From GCA-2711565 sp963664245 (GTDB lineage Bacteria; Bacteroidota; Bacteroidia; Bacteroidales; GCA-2711565), in NCBI GenBank assembly GCA_963664245.1, contig OY760934.1, positions 2,542,001 to 2,606,000 of the forward strand: a stretch of 64,000 bases of DNA, given 5' to 3'. Positions within the stretch are counted from its first letter, which is position 1, and each line of letters starts with the position of its first letter. The position numbers were made by a program, and so were the translations under genes. Below the pieces are notes generated by a model, which ran no database searches, had not been told where the DNA came from, and saw only the letters and a list, made by a program, of their open reading frames with translations. Shown here piece by piece: positions 51,092 to 60,444 of this stretch.

Positions 51092-53368
51092 ATGGAGGAA
51101 ACTTCAAATCCTAAAAAGAAAAAAATTAAAATTAGCTACCTGGGTCGTTTTTGGATCATTTTTGGCAGCCTGGTTTTATTGGTCATTTTATTTTTTGCAG
51201 CGGTTTCGTACGGATTATTTGGACCGATGCCTACTTTTGAGGAACTCGAAAATCCCAAAAACAATTTGGCCACTGAAGTTATTTCGGCCGATGGTGTGCT
51301 TTTGGGAACTTACTACTTTGAAAACCGTTCCAATGTAAATTTTCGTGAGCTCTCGCCCGATTTGGTAAATGCATTGTTAGCCACCGAAGATATCCGTTTT
51401 GAAAAACATTCGGGCATTGATGGTATGGCTTTGTTCAGGGTAGCATTCGGGGTGGTTTCCGGGGTAATAACCGGCGATCATAAAGGCGGTGGAAGTACCA
51501 TTACCCAGCAGTTGGCAAAAAATCTTTTTCCCCGTAAAACGAACCCTTCAACCGGCGAGCTCATCATGACCAAATTCAAAGAGTGGATTACGGCAGTTAA
51601 ACTGGAAAAAAACTACACCAAAGAAGAAATTATTGCCATGTATTTGAATACTGTGGCTTACGGGCATAATTCGTTCGGAATAAAAGCGGCGGCTCAAACA
51701 TTTTTTAATTCAACTCCCGATTCGTTGAAATTGGAAGAAGCTGCATTGATGGTTGCGGTAGTGAACGCGCCAACTTATTATAGTCCGGTTCGGCATCCTA
51801 AACGGGCATTTCATCGCCGTAACCTAGTGCTGGGCAATATGAGGGAGCATGGTTTCATCGATCAATATACCTACGATTCGGTAAGTAAAGTTCCTTTGGA
51901 TATGAGCCGTTTTGGTGTGATGGATCACACCCGTGGACATGCCCGTTATTTCCGTGAGTTTTTGCGTTCAGAACTGAAAGAATGGTGTGACAATCATTTT
52001 AAAGCCGATGGAACGCCCTACAATTTATACGAAGACGGTTTAAAAATTTACACCACGATAGATTCGCGTATGCAAAAACATGCAGAGGAAGCGGTTAAAG
52101 AACACCTCTCGATGGATTTGCAACCTGCTTTTTATGCCCATTGGAAAGGTTATTCTTATGCACCTTTTGTATTTAAAGCCGATTCGGTGGATCGGGAAGT
52201 AGAAAAACTTCTGGTTCGTACCATGCGCCGTACAGAGCGTTATCAGAAATTGCGTGAAGCCGGGAAGTCAATGGATTCTATAGAGATGATTTTTGATGTG
52301 CCGGTTCCGATGAAAGTATTTTCCTGGGAAGGAATGATTGATACCGTAATGTCTCCCATGGATTCAATTCGATATTACAAATTCTTTTTAAATGCCGGTT
52401 TAATGTCGGTTGAGCCTATAACGGGCCATGTAAAAGCTTATGTTGGAGGTATTGATTACAATACGTTTAAGTACGATCATGTTAGTCAGGGGGTTCGTCA
52501 GGTCGGTTCAACCTTTAAGCCATTCCTTTATACTTTGGCTATGCAGGAAGGAGAAACTCCCTGTAGTAAATGGCCCAATATACGGCCCCGGATAGAGTTA
52601 TCTAATGGTAAATTTTGGGAACCCGATAATGGTCGGGATAAAACAGCAGGACAAGAAATTACCTTAAAATACGCCTTGGCGAAATCAAACAACTGGATTT
52701 CGGGTCACTTGATAAAACGTTATGGTCCGGGAGCGGTGATAAAAATTGCCCGGAAAATGGGCGTAAAAAGTCGGATTCCCAATGTTCCTTCCATTGCATT
52801 AGGTTCGGCCGATTTAAAACTTTCGGAAATGGTAGGAGCCATGAATACTTTCCCCAGTAAAGGAGTGTATGTTGAACCGATATTTATTACCCGTATCGAA
52901 GATAAAAACGGAAACGTGATTGACCAGTTTGCGCCCAAACGAAACGAGGCCATAAATGAGCGCACGGCTTATCTTATGATTGAATTGTTAAAAGGGGTGG
53001 TTGATTATGGAACAGGAAATCGTCTGGCTTGGAAATATCATTTTAAAAATCCGATAGCGGGGAAAACAGGCACCACTAATGACCAATCAGACGGGTGGTT
53101 TATGGGCATTGTTCCGCAGCTTACAACCGGTGTTTGGGTAGGTTGTGATGATCGGAGTGCACATTTTAGAAGCTTAAATTTAGGGCAGGGAGCCAATATG
53201 GCTTTGCCTATCTGGGCTTTGTATATGAAACGTTTGTATGCCGATTCAACCCTGAATTTTCAAGCACTCGAATTTGTAAAACCCTTACATGGAATGGACG
53301 TTGAATTTGACTGTGATAAATCTCAGAATAAAACCCAAGAGAAATCTAAGTATGGTGGGGAAATGTAA
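51092..53368 (+). CDS. Class A penicillin-binding protein (PBP1A-like)
   Basis: 758 aa, bifunctional peptidoglycan synthase. There is one N-terminal membrane helix (about 20-42). The glycosyltransferase GT51 domain has ATEDIRFEKHSGID with the catalytic Glu, and GGGSTITQQLAKNLFPRK. The transpeptidase domain has SxxK in GSTFKPF (Ser near 470), the SNN motif and KTGTTND. The order and length are normal. It acts on the periplasmic side of the inner membrane. It is last in the holB-ricT-gldH-pbp run. Confidence 0.95.
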   Translation: MEETSNPKKKKIKISYLGRFWIIFGSLVLLVILFFAAVSYGLFGPMPTFEELENPKNNLATEVISADGVLLGTYYFENRSNVNFRELSPDLVNALLATEDIRFEKHSGIDGMALFRVAFGVVSGVITGDHKGGGSTITQQLAKNLFPRKTNPSTGELIMTKFKEWITAVKLEKNYTKEEIIAMYLNTVAYGHNSFGIKAAAQTFFNSTPDSLKLEEAALMVAVVNAPTYYSPVRHPKRAFHRRNLVLGNMREHGFIDQYTYDSVSKVPLDMSRFGVMDHTRGHARYFREFLRSELKEWCDNHFKADGTPYNLYEDGLKIYTTIDSRMQKHAEEAVKEHLSMDLQPAFYAHWKGYSYAPFVFKADSVDREVEKLLVRTMRRTERYQKLREAGKSMDSIEMIFDVPVPMKVFSWEGMIDTVMSPMDSIRYYKFFLNAGLMSVEPITGHVKAYVGGIDYNTFKYDHVSQGVRQVGSTFKPFLYTLAMQEGETPCSKWPNIRPRIELSNGKFWEPDNGRDKTAGQEITLKYALAKSNNWISGHLIKRYGPGAVIKIARKMGVKSRIPNVPSIALGSADLKLSEMVGAMNTFPSKGVYVEPIFITRIEDKNGNVIDQFAPKRNEAINERTAYLMIELLKGVVDYGTGNRLAWKYHFKNPIAGKTGTTNDQSDGWFMGIVPQLTTGVWVGCDDRSAHFRSLNLGQGANMALPIWALYMKRLYADSTLNFQALEFVKPLHGMDVEFDCDKSQNKTQEKSKYGGEM

Positions 53369-53371
53369 TTT

Positions 53372-53722
53372 TTAGCGTTTTTCACTTTTAGTTTTCTTTC
53401 TGCTTTTTGTTTCTTTCTTGTTACAATTTTTATTGCCTCCAAAAAGGCGTTGAAAAAAGCTTCGTTTTTTATGCCGATTGTAGTATTCCGAACGCTTTTT
53501 TGTTTCTTTCATGCGTTCTTTGGTTTGCTCTGTTTGGTGTTTATAATGAGATTTTAACAGCTTTTTGTATTCTTTCTCTGCCTGTCGTTCTTCTTTCTTT
53601 TTTTGTGCTTCAAGTTCATTTTCTGCTTTTTTAGCTTCACTTGATTCTTTAAGACTTTTGCAAGATGTAAATTGCAATGAACCTAAAACGATTACAAATA
53701 AAAACAACCATTTAAATTTCAT
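53372..53722 (-). CDS. Small basic coiled-coil lipoprotein
   Basis: 116 aa with a lipoprotein signal (VLGSLQFTSCKS). The mature part is a very Lys/Glu/Arg-rich helix (AKKAENELEAQKKKEERQAE) with a highly basic C-terminus. No known domain recognised. It converges with the PBP gene with 3 bp between stop codons. A role near the peptidoglycan is possible only by location. Confidence 0.7.
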   Translation of the reverse strand: MKFKWLFLFVIVLGSLQFTSCKSLKESSEAKKAENELEAQKKKEERQAEKEYKKLLKSHYKHQTEQTKERMKETKKRSEYYNRHKKRSFFQRLFGGNKNCNKKETKSRKKTKSEKR

Positions 53723-53795
53723 AAAAAGATAAGTTTGTTAACTGATGATAAAATAATAATTTTACGCCTTCGTTTATTTAACGAATTGCTAAAAT

Positions 53796-54272
53796 ATGTA
53801 TTATAAAATCTCTAAAAAAGTTTTATTAATCATTCTCTTGTTTGTATTGATGGGTTTGCCTTTTTCTTGCGGGAAAGAAAACCCGGTGGATGATTTAATT
53901 CCCTACGTTAGAGTTGCTCGTACTATTTATCCTGGATCAGCACAATATCAGGATGGAGAGAATGGTAATGGTAATTTGGATGTCTTTTGGAATTGGGCAT
54001 ATATTGATGATGTGGGTTATAGAGGAATAATTGTGTTGAATGCTGGATATGATGGGTACAAAGCATTTGAACGAACTGCTCCTTATGATTTCCCTAATGA
54101 TTCAGAGTGTAAGGTTGAGATGGTTAAAGGGGAACTGTATGCTATGGACCCGTGTAGCAATACTCGGTACAATTTATTTGACAATGGCTATCCTGACCAA
54201 GGACCAGGCACTCTTCCTTTAAAACAATATCATACTTCATTTGACGGGACTCGTCTTTATATCTATAATTAA
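53796..54272 (+). CDS. Rieske-fold-like lipoprotein lacking the iron-sulfur ligands
   Basis: 158 aa, lipoprotein signal ending LPFSCGKE. The end of the protein, with YRGIIVLNAGYDGYKAFERTAP, DPCSNTRYNLFDNGYPDQGP and PLKQYHTSFDGTRLYIYN (each quoted in part), follows the strand order of Rieske-type proteins of Bacteroidota. The two CxH-type ligand pairs are not present: only single Cys residues remain and no paired His. It may keep the fold with a non-redox role. It is a single gene before a bidirectional terminator. Confidence 0.65.
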   Translation: MYYKISKKVLLIILLFVLMGLPFSCGKENPVDDLIPYVRVARTIYPGSAQYQDGENGNGNLDVFWNWAYIDDVGYRGIIVLNAGYDGYKAFERTAPYDFPNDSECKVEMVKGELYAMDPCSNTRYNLFDNGYPDQGPGTLPLKQYHTSFDGTRLYIYN

Positions 54273-54273
54273 A

Positions 54274-54301
54274 AAAGCGACCCTCAACCGAGAATCGCTT
54301 T
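54274..54301. terminator. Bidirectional terminator between Rieske-like gene and ahcY
   Basis: AAAGCGA (54274-54280) pairs with TCGCTTT (54295-54301). The left flank is an A-run, giving a T-run for the minus strand (ahcY). Confidence 0.75.
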
Positions 54302-54322
54302 AAATCTATCTTGTTTATAATC

Positions 54323-55732
54323 TTAGTATCTGTAATGTTCTGGTTTGTATGGACCTTCTATTGGAACGCCAATGTAACTGGCTTGTTCTTTGGTCATTTT
54401 GGTCAGCTTAACCCCGATTTGTTCAAGGTGCAGGCGGGCAACTTCTTCGTCCAAATGTTTGGGTAAACGGTAAACGCCCACTTCATAATTGTTTTTCCAA
54501 AGCTCAATTTGAGCCAAGGTTTGGTTGGTAAACGAGTTGCTCATCACAAACGAAGGATGCCCGGTGGCACAACCAAGGTTCACCAAACGGCCTTCGGCCA
54601 GTAAATAAATCGAATTTCCTTTTTCAAACGTGTATTTATCTACCTGTGGTTTGATGTTTAATTTTTTGGTTCGTTTATCTTTATCCAGTTTTTCAACCTG
54701 AATTTCGTTATCAAAATGCCCAATGTTACAAACGATAGACTGGTCTTTCATTTGTTTCATGTGTTCCAGCGTAATCACATCTTTGTTTCCGGTAGTGGTC
54801 ACAAAAATATTTCCTTCAACCAGGGCATCTTCTATGGTGGTTACTTTAAAGCCCTCCATGGCAGCTTGCAGGGCGCAAATCGGGTCGATCTCGGTAACAA
54901 TCACACGGGCTCCGTAAGAGCGCATCGATTTGGCACAGCCTTTACCCACATCGCCGTATCCCAAAACAACTACTACTTTTCCGGCAATCATTACATCGGT
55001 GGCACGTTTAATGCCGTCGGCCAATGATTCGCGACATCCATAAAGGTTATCAAATTTTGATTTGGTAACCGAATCGTTCACGTTCATAGCCGGAACCAAC
55101 AGTTCGCCGTTTTCCATCATTTGGTACAAACGGTGAACCCCGGTGGTTGTTTCTTCCGAAACGCCTTTCCAGTCTTCAACAGCTTTGTGCCATTTTTGGT
55201 TGTCTTCTACGTAAGTTTCGGTAAGCAAACGGTAAATGGCTGCTTCTTCCAAACTTGTTGTTTCTTTTTTGAGGAGCTTCGGGTCATTCTCAATTTTTAC
55301 GCCTAAATGTAAAAGCAAGGTCGCATCTCCACCGTCGTCAACAATTAACTGGGGACCTTTCCCGCCGGGGAAACTCAAAGCTTGTTTGGTGCACCACCAG
55401 TATTCATCCAGGTTTTCACCTTTCCATGCAAATACCGGAATACCTGCTTTTGCAATGGCAGCGGCGGCATGATCTTGGGTAGAGAAAATATTACAACTGG
55501 CCCAGCGAACATCGGCTCCAAGTTCTATCAGGGTTTCAATCAAAACAGCCGTTTGAATGGTCATGTGTAAAGAACCCGAAATCCGTACGCCTTTTAACGG
55601 TTTTTCTTTAGCATATTTTGCCCGAACCGACATCAGTCCCGGCATTTCTTTTTCTGCGATTTCAATTTCTTTTCGTCCAAACTCTGCTAAATTGATATCT
55701 GCAACTTTATAATTGGTTTTTGTTTCAATCAT
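54323..55732 (-). CDS. ahcY: Adenosylhomocysteinase
   Basis: 469 aa, normal length for the bacterial enzyme with its internal insertion. It hydrolyses S-adenosylhomocysteine to homocysteine and adenosine. Features are VRISGSLHMTIQTAVLIETL near residue 50, DDGGDATLLLH, the NAD-binding GYGDVGKGCAKSMRSYGA, the NSFTNQTLAQIELW segment and the KPEHYRY C-terminus. It is oriented away from the metH locus but belongs to the same methionine cycle. Its promoter is well matched. Confidence 0.97.
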   Translation of the reverse strand: MIETKTNYKVADINLAEFGRKEIEIAEKEMPGLMSVRAKYAKEKPLKGVRISGSLHMTIQTAVLIETLIELGADVRWASCNIFSTQDHAAAAIAKAGIPVFAWKGENLDEYWWCTKQALSFPGGKGPQLIVDDGGDATLLLHLGVKIENDPKLLKKETTSLEEAAIYRLLTETYVEDNQKWHKAVEDWKGVSEETTTGVHRLYQMMENGELLVPAMNVNDSVTKSKFDNLYGCRESLADGIKRATDVMIAGKVVVVLGYGDVGKGCAKSMRSYGARVIVTEIDPICALQAAMEGFKVTTIEDALVEGNIFVTTTGNKDVITLEHMKQMKDQSIVCNIGHFDNEIQVEKLDKDKRTKKLNIKPQVDKYTFEKGNSIYLLAEGRLVNLGCATGHPSFVMSNSFTNQTLAQIELWKNNYEVGVYRLPKHLDEEVARLHLEQIGVKLTKMTKEQASYIGVPIEGPYKPEHYRY

Positions 55733-55769
55733 GATTGTTTATTTCTTAATCATTTAGTTTTAAGGATTG

Positions 55770-55800
55770 CAAAAGTACAAATAAAAAATGTGAGGTTCAA
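55770..55800 (-). promoter_or_regulatory. Promoter of ahcY
   Basis: Read on the minus strand: TTG (55800-55798), a 20-bp spacer and TACTTTTG (55777-55770), which fits TAnnTTTG. The ATG is 38 bp downstream. A plus-strand TATTTTTG at 55832-55839 may serve the divergent phosphopantetheinyl transferase gene. Confidence 0.65.
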
Positions 55801-55855
55801 CGTATCCGATTATTCAAATCCGATATTATTGTATTTTTGAAGATATTTTTGAGAT

Positions 55856-56497
55856 ATGCCCCGGATAAGAACAAATCAGTTTGAAGGTAACACGGTTTTA
55901 GGTGTTTGGAAAATCACTGAATCAGTGGATGATTTGCTTTTGCTGAAAAGTCTGAATGCTTTTGAAGATAGTGAGTTTAAGAAAATCTCGAACACTAACC
56001 GGAAACGGCAATGGCTTTCGACCAGGGTTTTGTTGAATGAATTATGTGGCTCGAACCAGCTCGTTCATCATACTGAATCGGGGGTTCCTTTTATTGAAAA
56101 TTCCAAGCTAAAAATTTCAATTTCGCATACCACGAATTACGTGGCGGTGATGCTTAGCGAAAAATTTGAATTAGGGATAGACATTGAAGCGATCAATCCC
56201 AGAGCTTTAAAAGTTAGACATAAATTCCTGTCGGAAGAAGAACTTTCGGCATTGCTCAATGGAAAAAACGAACTTGAAAAAATTTGTACGGCATGGTCGG
56301 CCAAAGAAAGTTTGTTTAAGTTATATGTCAAAGGCAACCTCGATTTTCGCGAGCATTTAAAATTGTCTCCTTTTGAATTCCTTCCTCCCGGGAAAATAGA
56401 AGCATCCATCCATTGCAATAATTATAAATCTGATTTTGAATTGGTTTACGATCAAATTGAAGATCATATTCTGGTATACGGGATGAATAAATTTTAA
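55856..56497 (+). CDS. 4'-phosphopantetheinyl transferase (Sfp-type)
   Basis: A 213-aa pseudodimeric transferase that puts the pantetheine arm of CoA on carrier proteins. The key motif is LGIDIEAINPRALKV, whose Asp and Glu bind Mg, with KICTAWSAKESLFKLY supplying the WxxKE site. The first half (KRQWLSTRVLL) has the N-terminal partner features. No polyketide or peptide synthase gene is nearby. It is divergent from ahcY. Confidence 0.9.
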   Translation: MPRIRTNQFEGNTVLGVWKITESVDDLLLLKSLNAFEDSEFKKISNTNRKRQWLSTRVLLNELCGSNQLVHHTESGVPFIENSKLKISISHTTNYVAVMLSEKFELGIDIEAINPRALKVRHKFLSEEELSALLNGKNELEKICTAWSAKESLFKLYVKGNLDFREHLKLSPFEFLPPGKIEASIHCNNYKSDFELVYDQIEDHILVYGMNKF

Positions 56498-56512
56498 TTA
56501 TTACTGAATTAA

Positions 56513-56544
56513 TTTGCGAACTTCTTCAAACTCATCTATCTTTG
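56513..56544 (+). promoter_or_regulatory. Promoter of the metH transcript
   Basis: TTTG (56513-56516), a 20-bp spacer and TATCTTTG (56537-56544) match the Bacteroidota consensus. The predicted start of transcription is about 30 bp before the SAM riboswitch. Confidence 0.7.
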
Positions 56545-56581
56545 CAGCAATTCAAGCAAACCTTTCTTTAAAGGTGTTTGA

Positions 56582-56682
56582 TTTATAGAGAAGAGGGGAG
56601 AGACTAGGCTCAACGAACCTCTAGCAACCTTCCGAACAAAGGAAAAGGTGCTACAACCTAGCCCAAGTATGGGATTGATAAA
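56582..56682 (+). promoter_or_regulatory. SAM-I (S-box) riboswitch upstream of metH
   Basis: The P1 ends are TTTAT (56582-56586) and ATAAA (56678-56682). The conserved core reads AGAGG...GAGAGACT, CTAGCAACC and AGGTGCTA. P3 is ACCTTCC pairing with GGAAAAGGT. The P2 loop AGGCT can pair with the later AGCCC as the pseudoknot. This is the S-box layout, and it is positioned to shut down metH-metF when SAM is high. The 3' strand of P1 (GATTGATA, 56673-56680) can also pair with TATCAATC (56712-56719), a possible expression-platform switch. Confidence 0.9.
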
Positions 56683-56763
56683 TTAACACAAATTACAGGA
56701 TTAAGTTTATCTATCAATCATTTATGTAATCGCATGGCATTTGCTATGTTATAAATTTGAATT

Positions 56764-59700
56764 ATGATGGCAGAGAAAAAAAACATCTACAAAGAGCTTG
56801 AAAAACGTGTTCTCGTTTTGGATGGAGCCATGGGAACCATGATCCAACGATATAAGCTTTCGGAGGAAGATTATCGGGGAGAACGCTTTGTAGGTTTTAC
56901 ACGGGATTTAAAAGGAAACAACGATTTGTTGTGTATAACCCAACCTCAAATTATTACCGAAATCCATACCGAATATTTATTGGCAGGAGCCGATATTATT
57001 GAAACCAATACGTTTAATGCGAACCGCATTTCTATGGCCGATTATGCGATGGAAGATTTAGTGCGGGAAATAAATACCACTGCTGCCCAAATTGCCGTGA
57101 AAGCGGTAAAGGATTTTATTGACAAGCATCCCGAAAAACCACGCTTTGTAGCAGGGTCTATGGGGCCAACCAATAAAACCACTTCCCTTTCGCCAAAGGT
57201 TGAAGACCCCGCTTACCGGGCTGTTACTTTCGACGAAATGTATGAGTGCTATCTCGAACAGGCAGATGCTTTAATCGAAGGTGGCGTGGATTTGCTTTTA
57301 CTGGAAACGATTTTTGACACCCTGAATGCCAAAGCAGCTTTGATGGCCATTGAGCAGGTTCTGGCGGAACGAAAACTTAAAATCCCGATTATGATTTCGG
57401 GAACCATTACTGATGCCAGTGGACGGACATTATCCGGACAAACCCTGGAAGCTTTCCTGAACGCTTTATCGCATATAGATGTTTTGAGTATTGGTTTAAA
57501 TTGTTCGCTTGGAGCCAAAGAAATGCGTCCGTATTTGGCCGAGCTTTCTCAAAAAGCATCCGGCTTTGTCAGTGCTTATCCAAATGCCGGCTTGCCCAAC
57601 CAGTTTGGAGAATACGAGGAAAGTCCCCGGGATATGGCAGTGCAAATTCAGGATTTTGCCGATAACCAATTTGTGAACATCATTGGCGGATGTTGTGGAA
57701 CCACACCGGATCATATCCGAGAGTTGGCAAAAATTGCCGAAAAAACAAAGCCGCGGAAAACGGTTCCCCAGGCACAAAAATTAAGATTAAGCGGATTGGA
57801 ACCGCTCACCATTTTTGAAGGAAGTAATTTTATCAATATTGGCGAACGAACCAATGTCAGTGGTTCGGCCAAATTTGCCCGCCTGATCCGTGAAAAAAAA
57901 TACGACGAAGCTTTAGCTATTGCCCGTAATCAGGTGGAAGGAGGAGCACAGGTTTTGGATATTAACCTAGATGATGCCCTGTTGGATAGCGAAAAAGAAA
58001 TGACGGTTTTCCTGAACCTTCTGGCTTCCGAACCCGATATTTCAAAACTGCCGTTTATGGTTGATTCGTCAAAATGGACGGTGATTGAAGCGGGTTTAAA
58101 ATGCATCCAGGGCAAAGCTATTGTGAACTCAATAAGCTTGAAAGACGGTGAAGAAGAGTTCATCCGCAGGGCGAAAAAAATCAAACAATACGGAGCCGCT
58201 ACGGTTGTGATGGCATTTGATGAAGAAGGACAGTCCAGCACCTATAAACGACGGATAGAAATTTGCGAAAGGGCATATCGTATTCTGCGGGAAAAAGTAA
58301 ATTTCCCGACCGAGGACATCATTTTTGATCCGAATATATTAACCATAGGAACCGGTATTGCCGAGCACAACACCTATGCGGTTGATTATATAGAAACCGT
58401 TAAATGGATCAAGGCGAATTTGCCGTTGGCAAAAGTTAGCGGGGGGGTGAGCAACCTTTCGTTTTCGTTCAGGGGAAACAATGTGGTTCGTGAAGCGATG
58501 CACTCGGTATTTTTGTACCATGCCATCAAAGCGGGTCTGGACATGGCGATTGTTAACCCGGGGATGCTCCAGATTTATGATGAAATCCCTAAAGATTTAT
58601 TAAAGCTGGTTGAAGATGTGGTGCTGAACCGCCGGAAAGATGCTACCGACCGTCTCATTGTTTTTGCCGAGAAACTAAAATCGCAAAATGTAAAAGAGGA
58701 AAAACTAGAAGCCTGGAAAACATTCCCGGTTGAGGAACGCTTAAAACATGCCCTGGTAAAAGGAATTGCTGATCAGATTGAGGGCGATGTTGAAGAAGCC
58801 CGTAAAAATTACGCTAGGACGCTGGAAGTTATTGAGGGCCCCTTGATGGACGGGATGAATATTGTGGGTGATTTGTTTGGTGAGGGTAAAATGTTTTTAC
58901 CACAGGTGGTGAAAAGCGCTCGTGTGATGAAAAAAGCCGTGGCTAAATTACTTCCTTACATTGAAGCCGAAAAAGCTGAAAATGCCAGTGGGCATGAACC
59001 CACAAAAGTTCTTTTGGCAACGGTTAAAGGAGATGTTCACGATATTGGGAAAAATATTGTGGGGGTGGTTTTAGCCTGCAATAATTTTGAGGTAATTGAT
59101 TTGGGGGTAATGGTTCCCTCCGAAAAAATTCTTCAAATTGCCAAAAAAGAAAAGGTAGATTTAATTGGTTTGAGCGGATTAATCACCCCTTCGCTGGAAG
59201 AAATGGTTCATGTGGCCAAAGAACTTGAACGCGAAGGTCTGAATATCCCGTTGTTGATTGGCGGGGCAACCACCTCAAAAATGCATACGGCCGTAAAAAT
59301 TGAACCGGAGTATTCTTCCCCGGTCATTCATGTTTTGGATGCTTCGCGGAGTGTTGGTGTGGCTACAAAAAGTCTTTCTAACACCTTGTCTGCCCCGTTT
59401 TTTAAAGAGCTAAGAGCGGAGTACGAAGGGCTGCGGGTGAGGTTCTATAATAATCAAGGCGAAAACAATTACATCAGTTTGGACGAAGCCCGGAAAAATG
59501 CTTTAAAACTGGATTGGTCAGACCAAAAAATTGTTGAGCCTCTCTTCCTGGGGAATAAAAATTTTGAAAATTATTCGTTACGCGAAATAAGAAAATACAT
59601 CGACTGGACCTTCTTTTTCCACTCCTGGAAACTAAGTGGTAAATATCCTGATATTTTTGATGATCCGGTAAAAGGTGAAGAAGCTCGGAAATTATACGAT

Positions 59701-60441
59701 GATGCCCAACTCTTTCTTGATGAAATTATTGAGAAGGAGATGCTTGTTGCAAACGGAGTGATTGGCTTTTATCCGGTAAATGCTGTTGGTGATAGTGTTG
59801 TTCTTGGTGATCCTGCAAATAAAAAAGAATTGAAAACACTTCATTTTTTAAGAAACCAGCAACAAAAAAATTCGCCTTATCCTAATCTTTCTTTAAGTGA
59901 TTTTATTGCTCCCAAAGAAAGCGGGACAACCGATTACCTCGGGTTGTTTGCAGTTACGGCCGGAATAAATTTAGAGAAATGGACCCAACAAGCGGAAGAA
60001 AAACTGGACGATTACCGGTCCATTATGTTAAAAATTTTGGCCGATCGCCTGGCTGAAGCTTTTGCCGAGTTGATTCACGAGAAGGTGAGAAAAGAATACT
60101 GGGCCTATGCTTCGGATGAGGAGCTTCCGGTTCACTCGCTTTTAAAAGAAGAATATCAGGGCATTCGTCCGGCACCGGGTTATCCGGCTTGTCCTGAACA
60201 TTCCGAAAAGCGAAGCATTTTTGATTTGCTACAGGCCGAAAAAATAGGCATTTCGCTAACGGAAAATTTTGCCATGTACCCGGCAGCTTCGGTAAGTGGT
60301 TATTATTTTGCGCACCCCAAAACTCAATATTTTAATGTGGGGAAAATTAGCGAAGACCAACTTGAAGATTATGCTCAACGAAAAGGGTTCTCCAAAAAAG
60401 AAGCAGAGCGATTATTAAACGCAAATTTAAATTACAAATAG
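56764..60441 (+). CDS. metH: Cobalamin-dependent methionine synthase
   Basis: 1225 aa, full length. Homocysteine-binding domain (about 1-330) with zinc Cys residues in LNCSLG (about 245) and GGCCGTTPDHI (about 309-310). The pterin/methylfolate domain (about 350-640) starts with NIGERTNVSGSAKF. The cobalamin domain has the cap helices and DVHDIGKNIVGVVL (His near 759). The reactivation domain (about 900-1225) contains RPAPGYPACPEHSEK and ends normally. The enzyme moves the methyl group of 5-methyl-THF to homocysteine via B12. metF follows after 3 bp. Translation could start at ATG 56764 or 56767. Confidence 0.97.
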   Translation: MMAEKKNIYKELEKRVLVLDGAMGTMIQRYKLSEEDYRGERFVGFTRDLKGNNDLLCITQPQIITEIHTEYLLAGADIIETNTFNANRISMADYAMEDLVREINTTAAQIAVKAVKDFIDKHPEKPRFVAGSMGPTNKTTSLSPKVEDPAYRAVTFDEMYECYLEQADALIEGGVDLLLLETIFDTLNAKAALMAIEQVLAERKLKIPIMISGTITDASGRTLSGQTLEAFLNALSHIDVLSIGLNCSLGAKEMRPYLAELSQKASGFVSAYPNAGLPNQFGEYEESPRDMAVQIQDFADNQFVNIIGGCCGTTPDHIRELAKIAEKTKPRKTVPQAQKLRLSGLEPLTIFEGSNFINIGERTNVSGSAKFARLIREKKYDEALAIARNQVEGGAQVLDINLDDALLDSEKEMTVFLNLLASEPDISKLPFMVDSSKWTVIEAGLKCIQGKAIVNSISLKDGEEEFIRRAKKIKQYGAATVVMAFDEEGQSSTYKRRIEICERAYRILREKVNFPTEDIIFDPNILTIGTGIAEHNTYAVDYIETVKWIKANLPLAKVSGGVSNLSFSFRGNNVVREAMHSVFLYHAIKAGLDMAIVNPGMLQIYDEIPKDLLKLVEDVVLNRRKDATDRLIVFAEKLKSQNVKEEKLEAWKTFPVEERLKHALVKGIADQIEGDVEEARKNYARTLEVIEGPLMDGMNIVGDLFGEGKMFLPQVVKSARVMKKAVAKLLPYIEAEKAENASGHEPTKVLLATVKGDVHDIGKNIVGVVLACNNFEVIDLGVMVPSEKILQIAKKEKVDLIGLSGLITPSLEEMVHVAKELEREGLNIPLLIGGATTSKMHTAVKIEPEYSSPVIHVLDASRSVGVATKSLSNTLSAPFFKELRAEYEGLRVRFYNNQGENNYISLDEARKNALKLDWSDQKIVEPLFLGNKNFENYSLREIRKYIDWTFFFHSWKLSGKYPDIFDDPVKGEEARKLYDDAQLFLDEIIEKEMLVANGVIGFYPVNAVGDSVVLGDPANKKELKTLHFLRNQQQKNSPYPNLSLSDFIAPKESGTTDYLGLFAVTAGINLEKWTQQAEEKLDDYRSIMLKILADRLAEAFAELIHEKVRKEYWAYASDEELPVHSLLKEEYQGIRPAPGYPACPEHSEKRSIFDLLQAEKIGISLTENFAMYPAASVSGYYFAHPKTQYFNVGKISEDQLEDYAQRKGFSKKEAERLLNANLNYK

Positions 60442-60444
60442 CAG

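Noticed and set aside
55121..55570. Plus-strand frames antisense to ahcY
   Set aside because: Shadows of the conserved ahcY coding sequence, with no supporting start signals.
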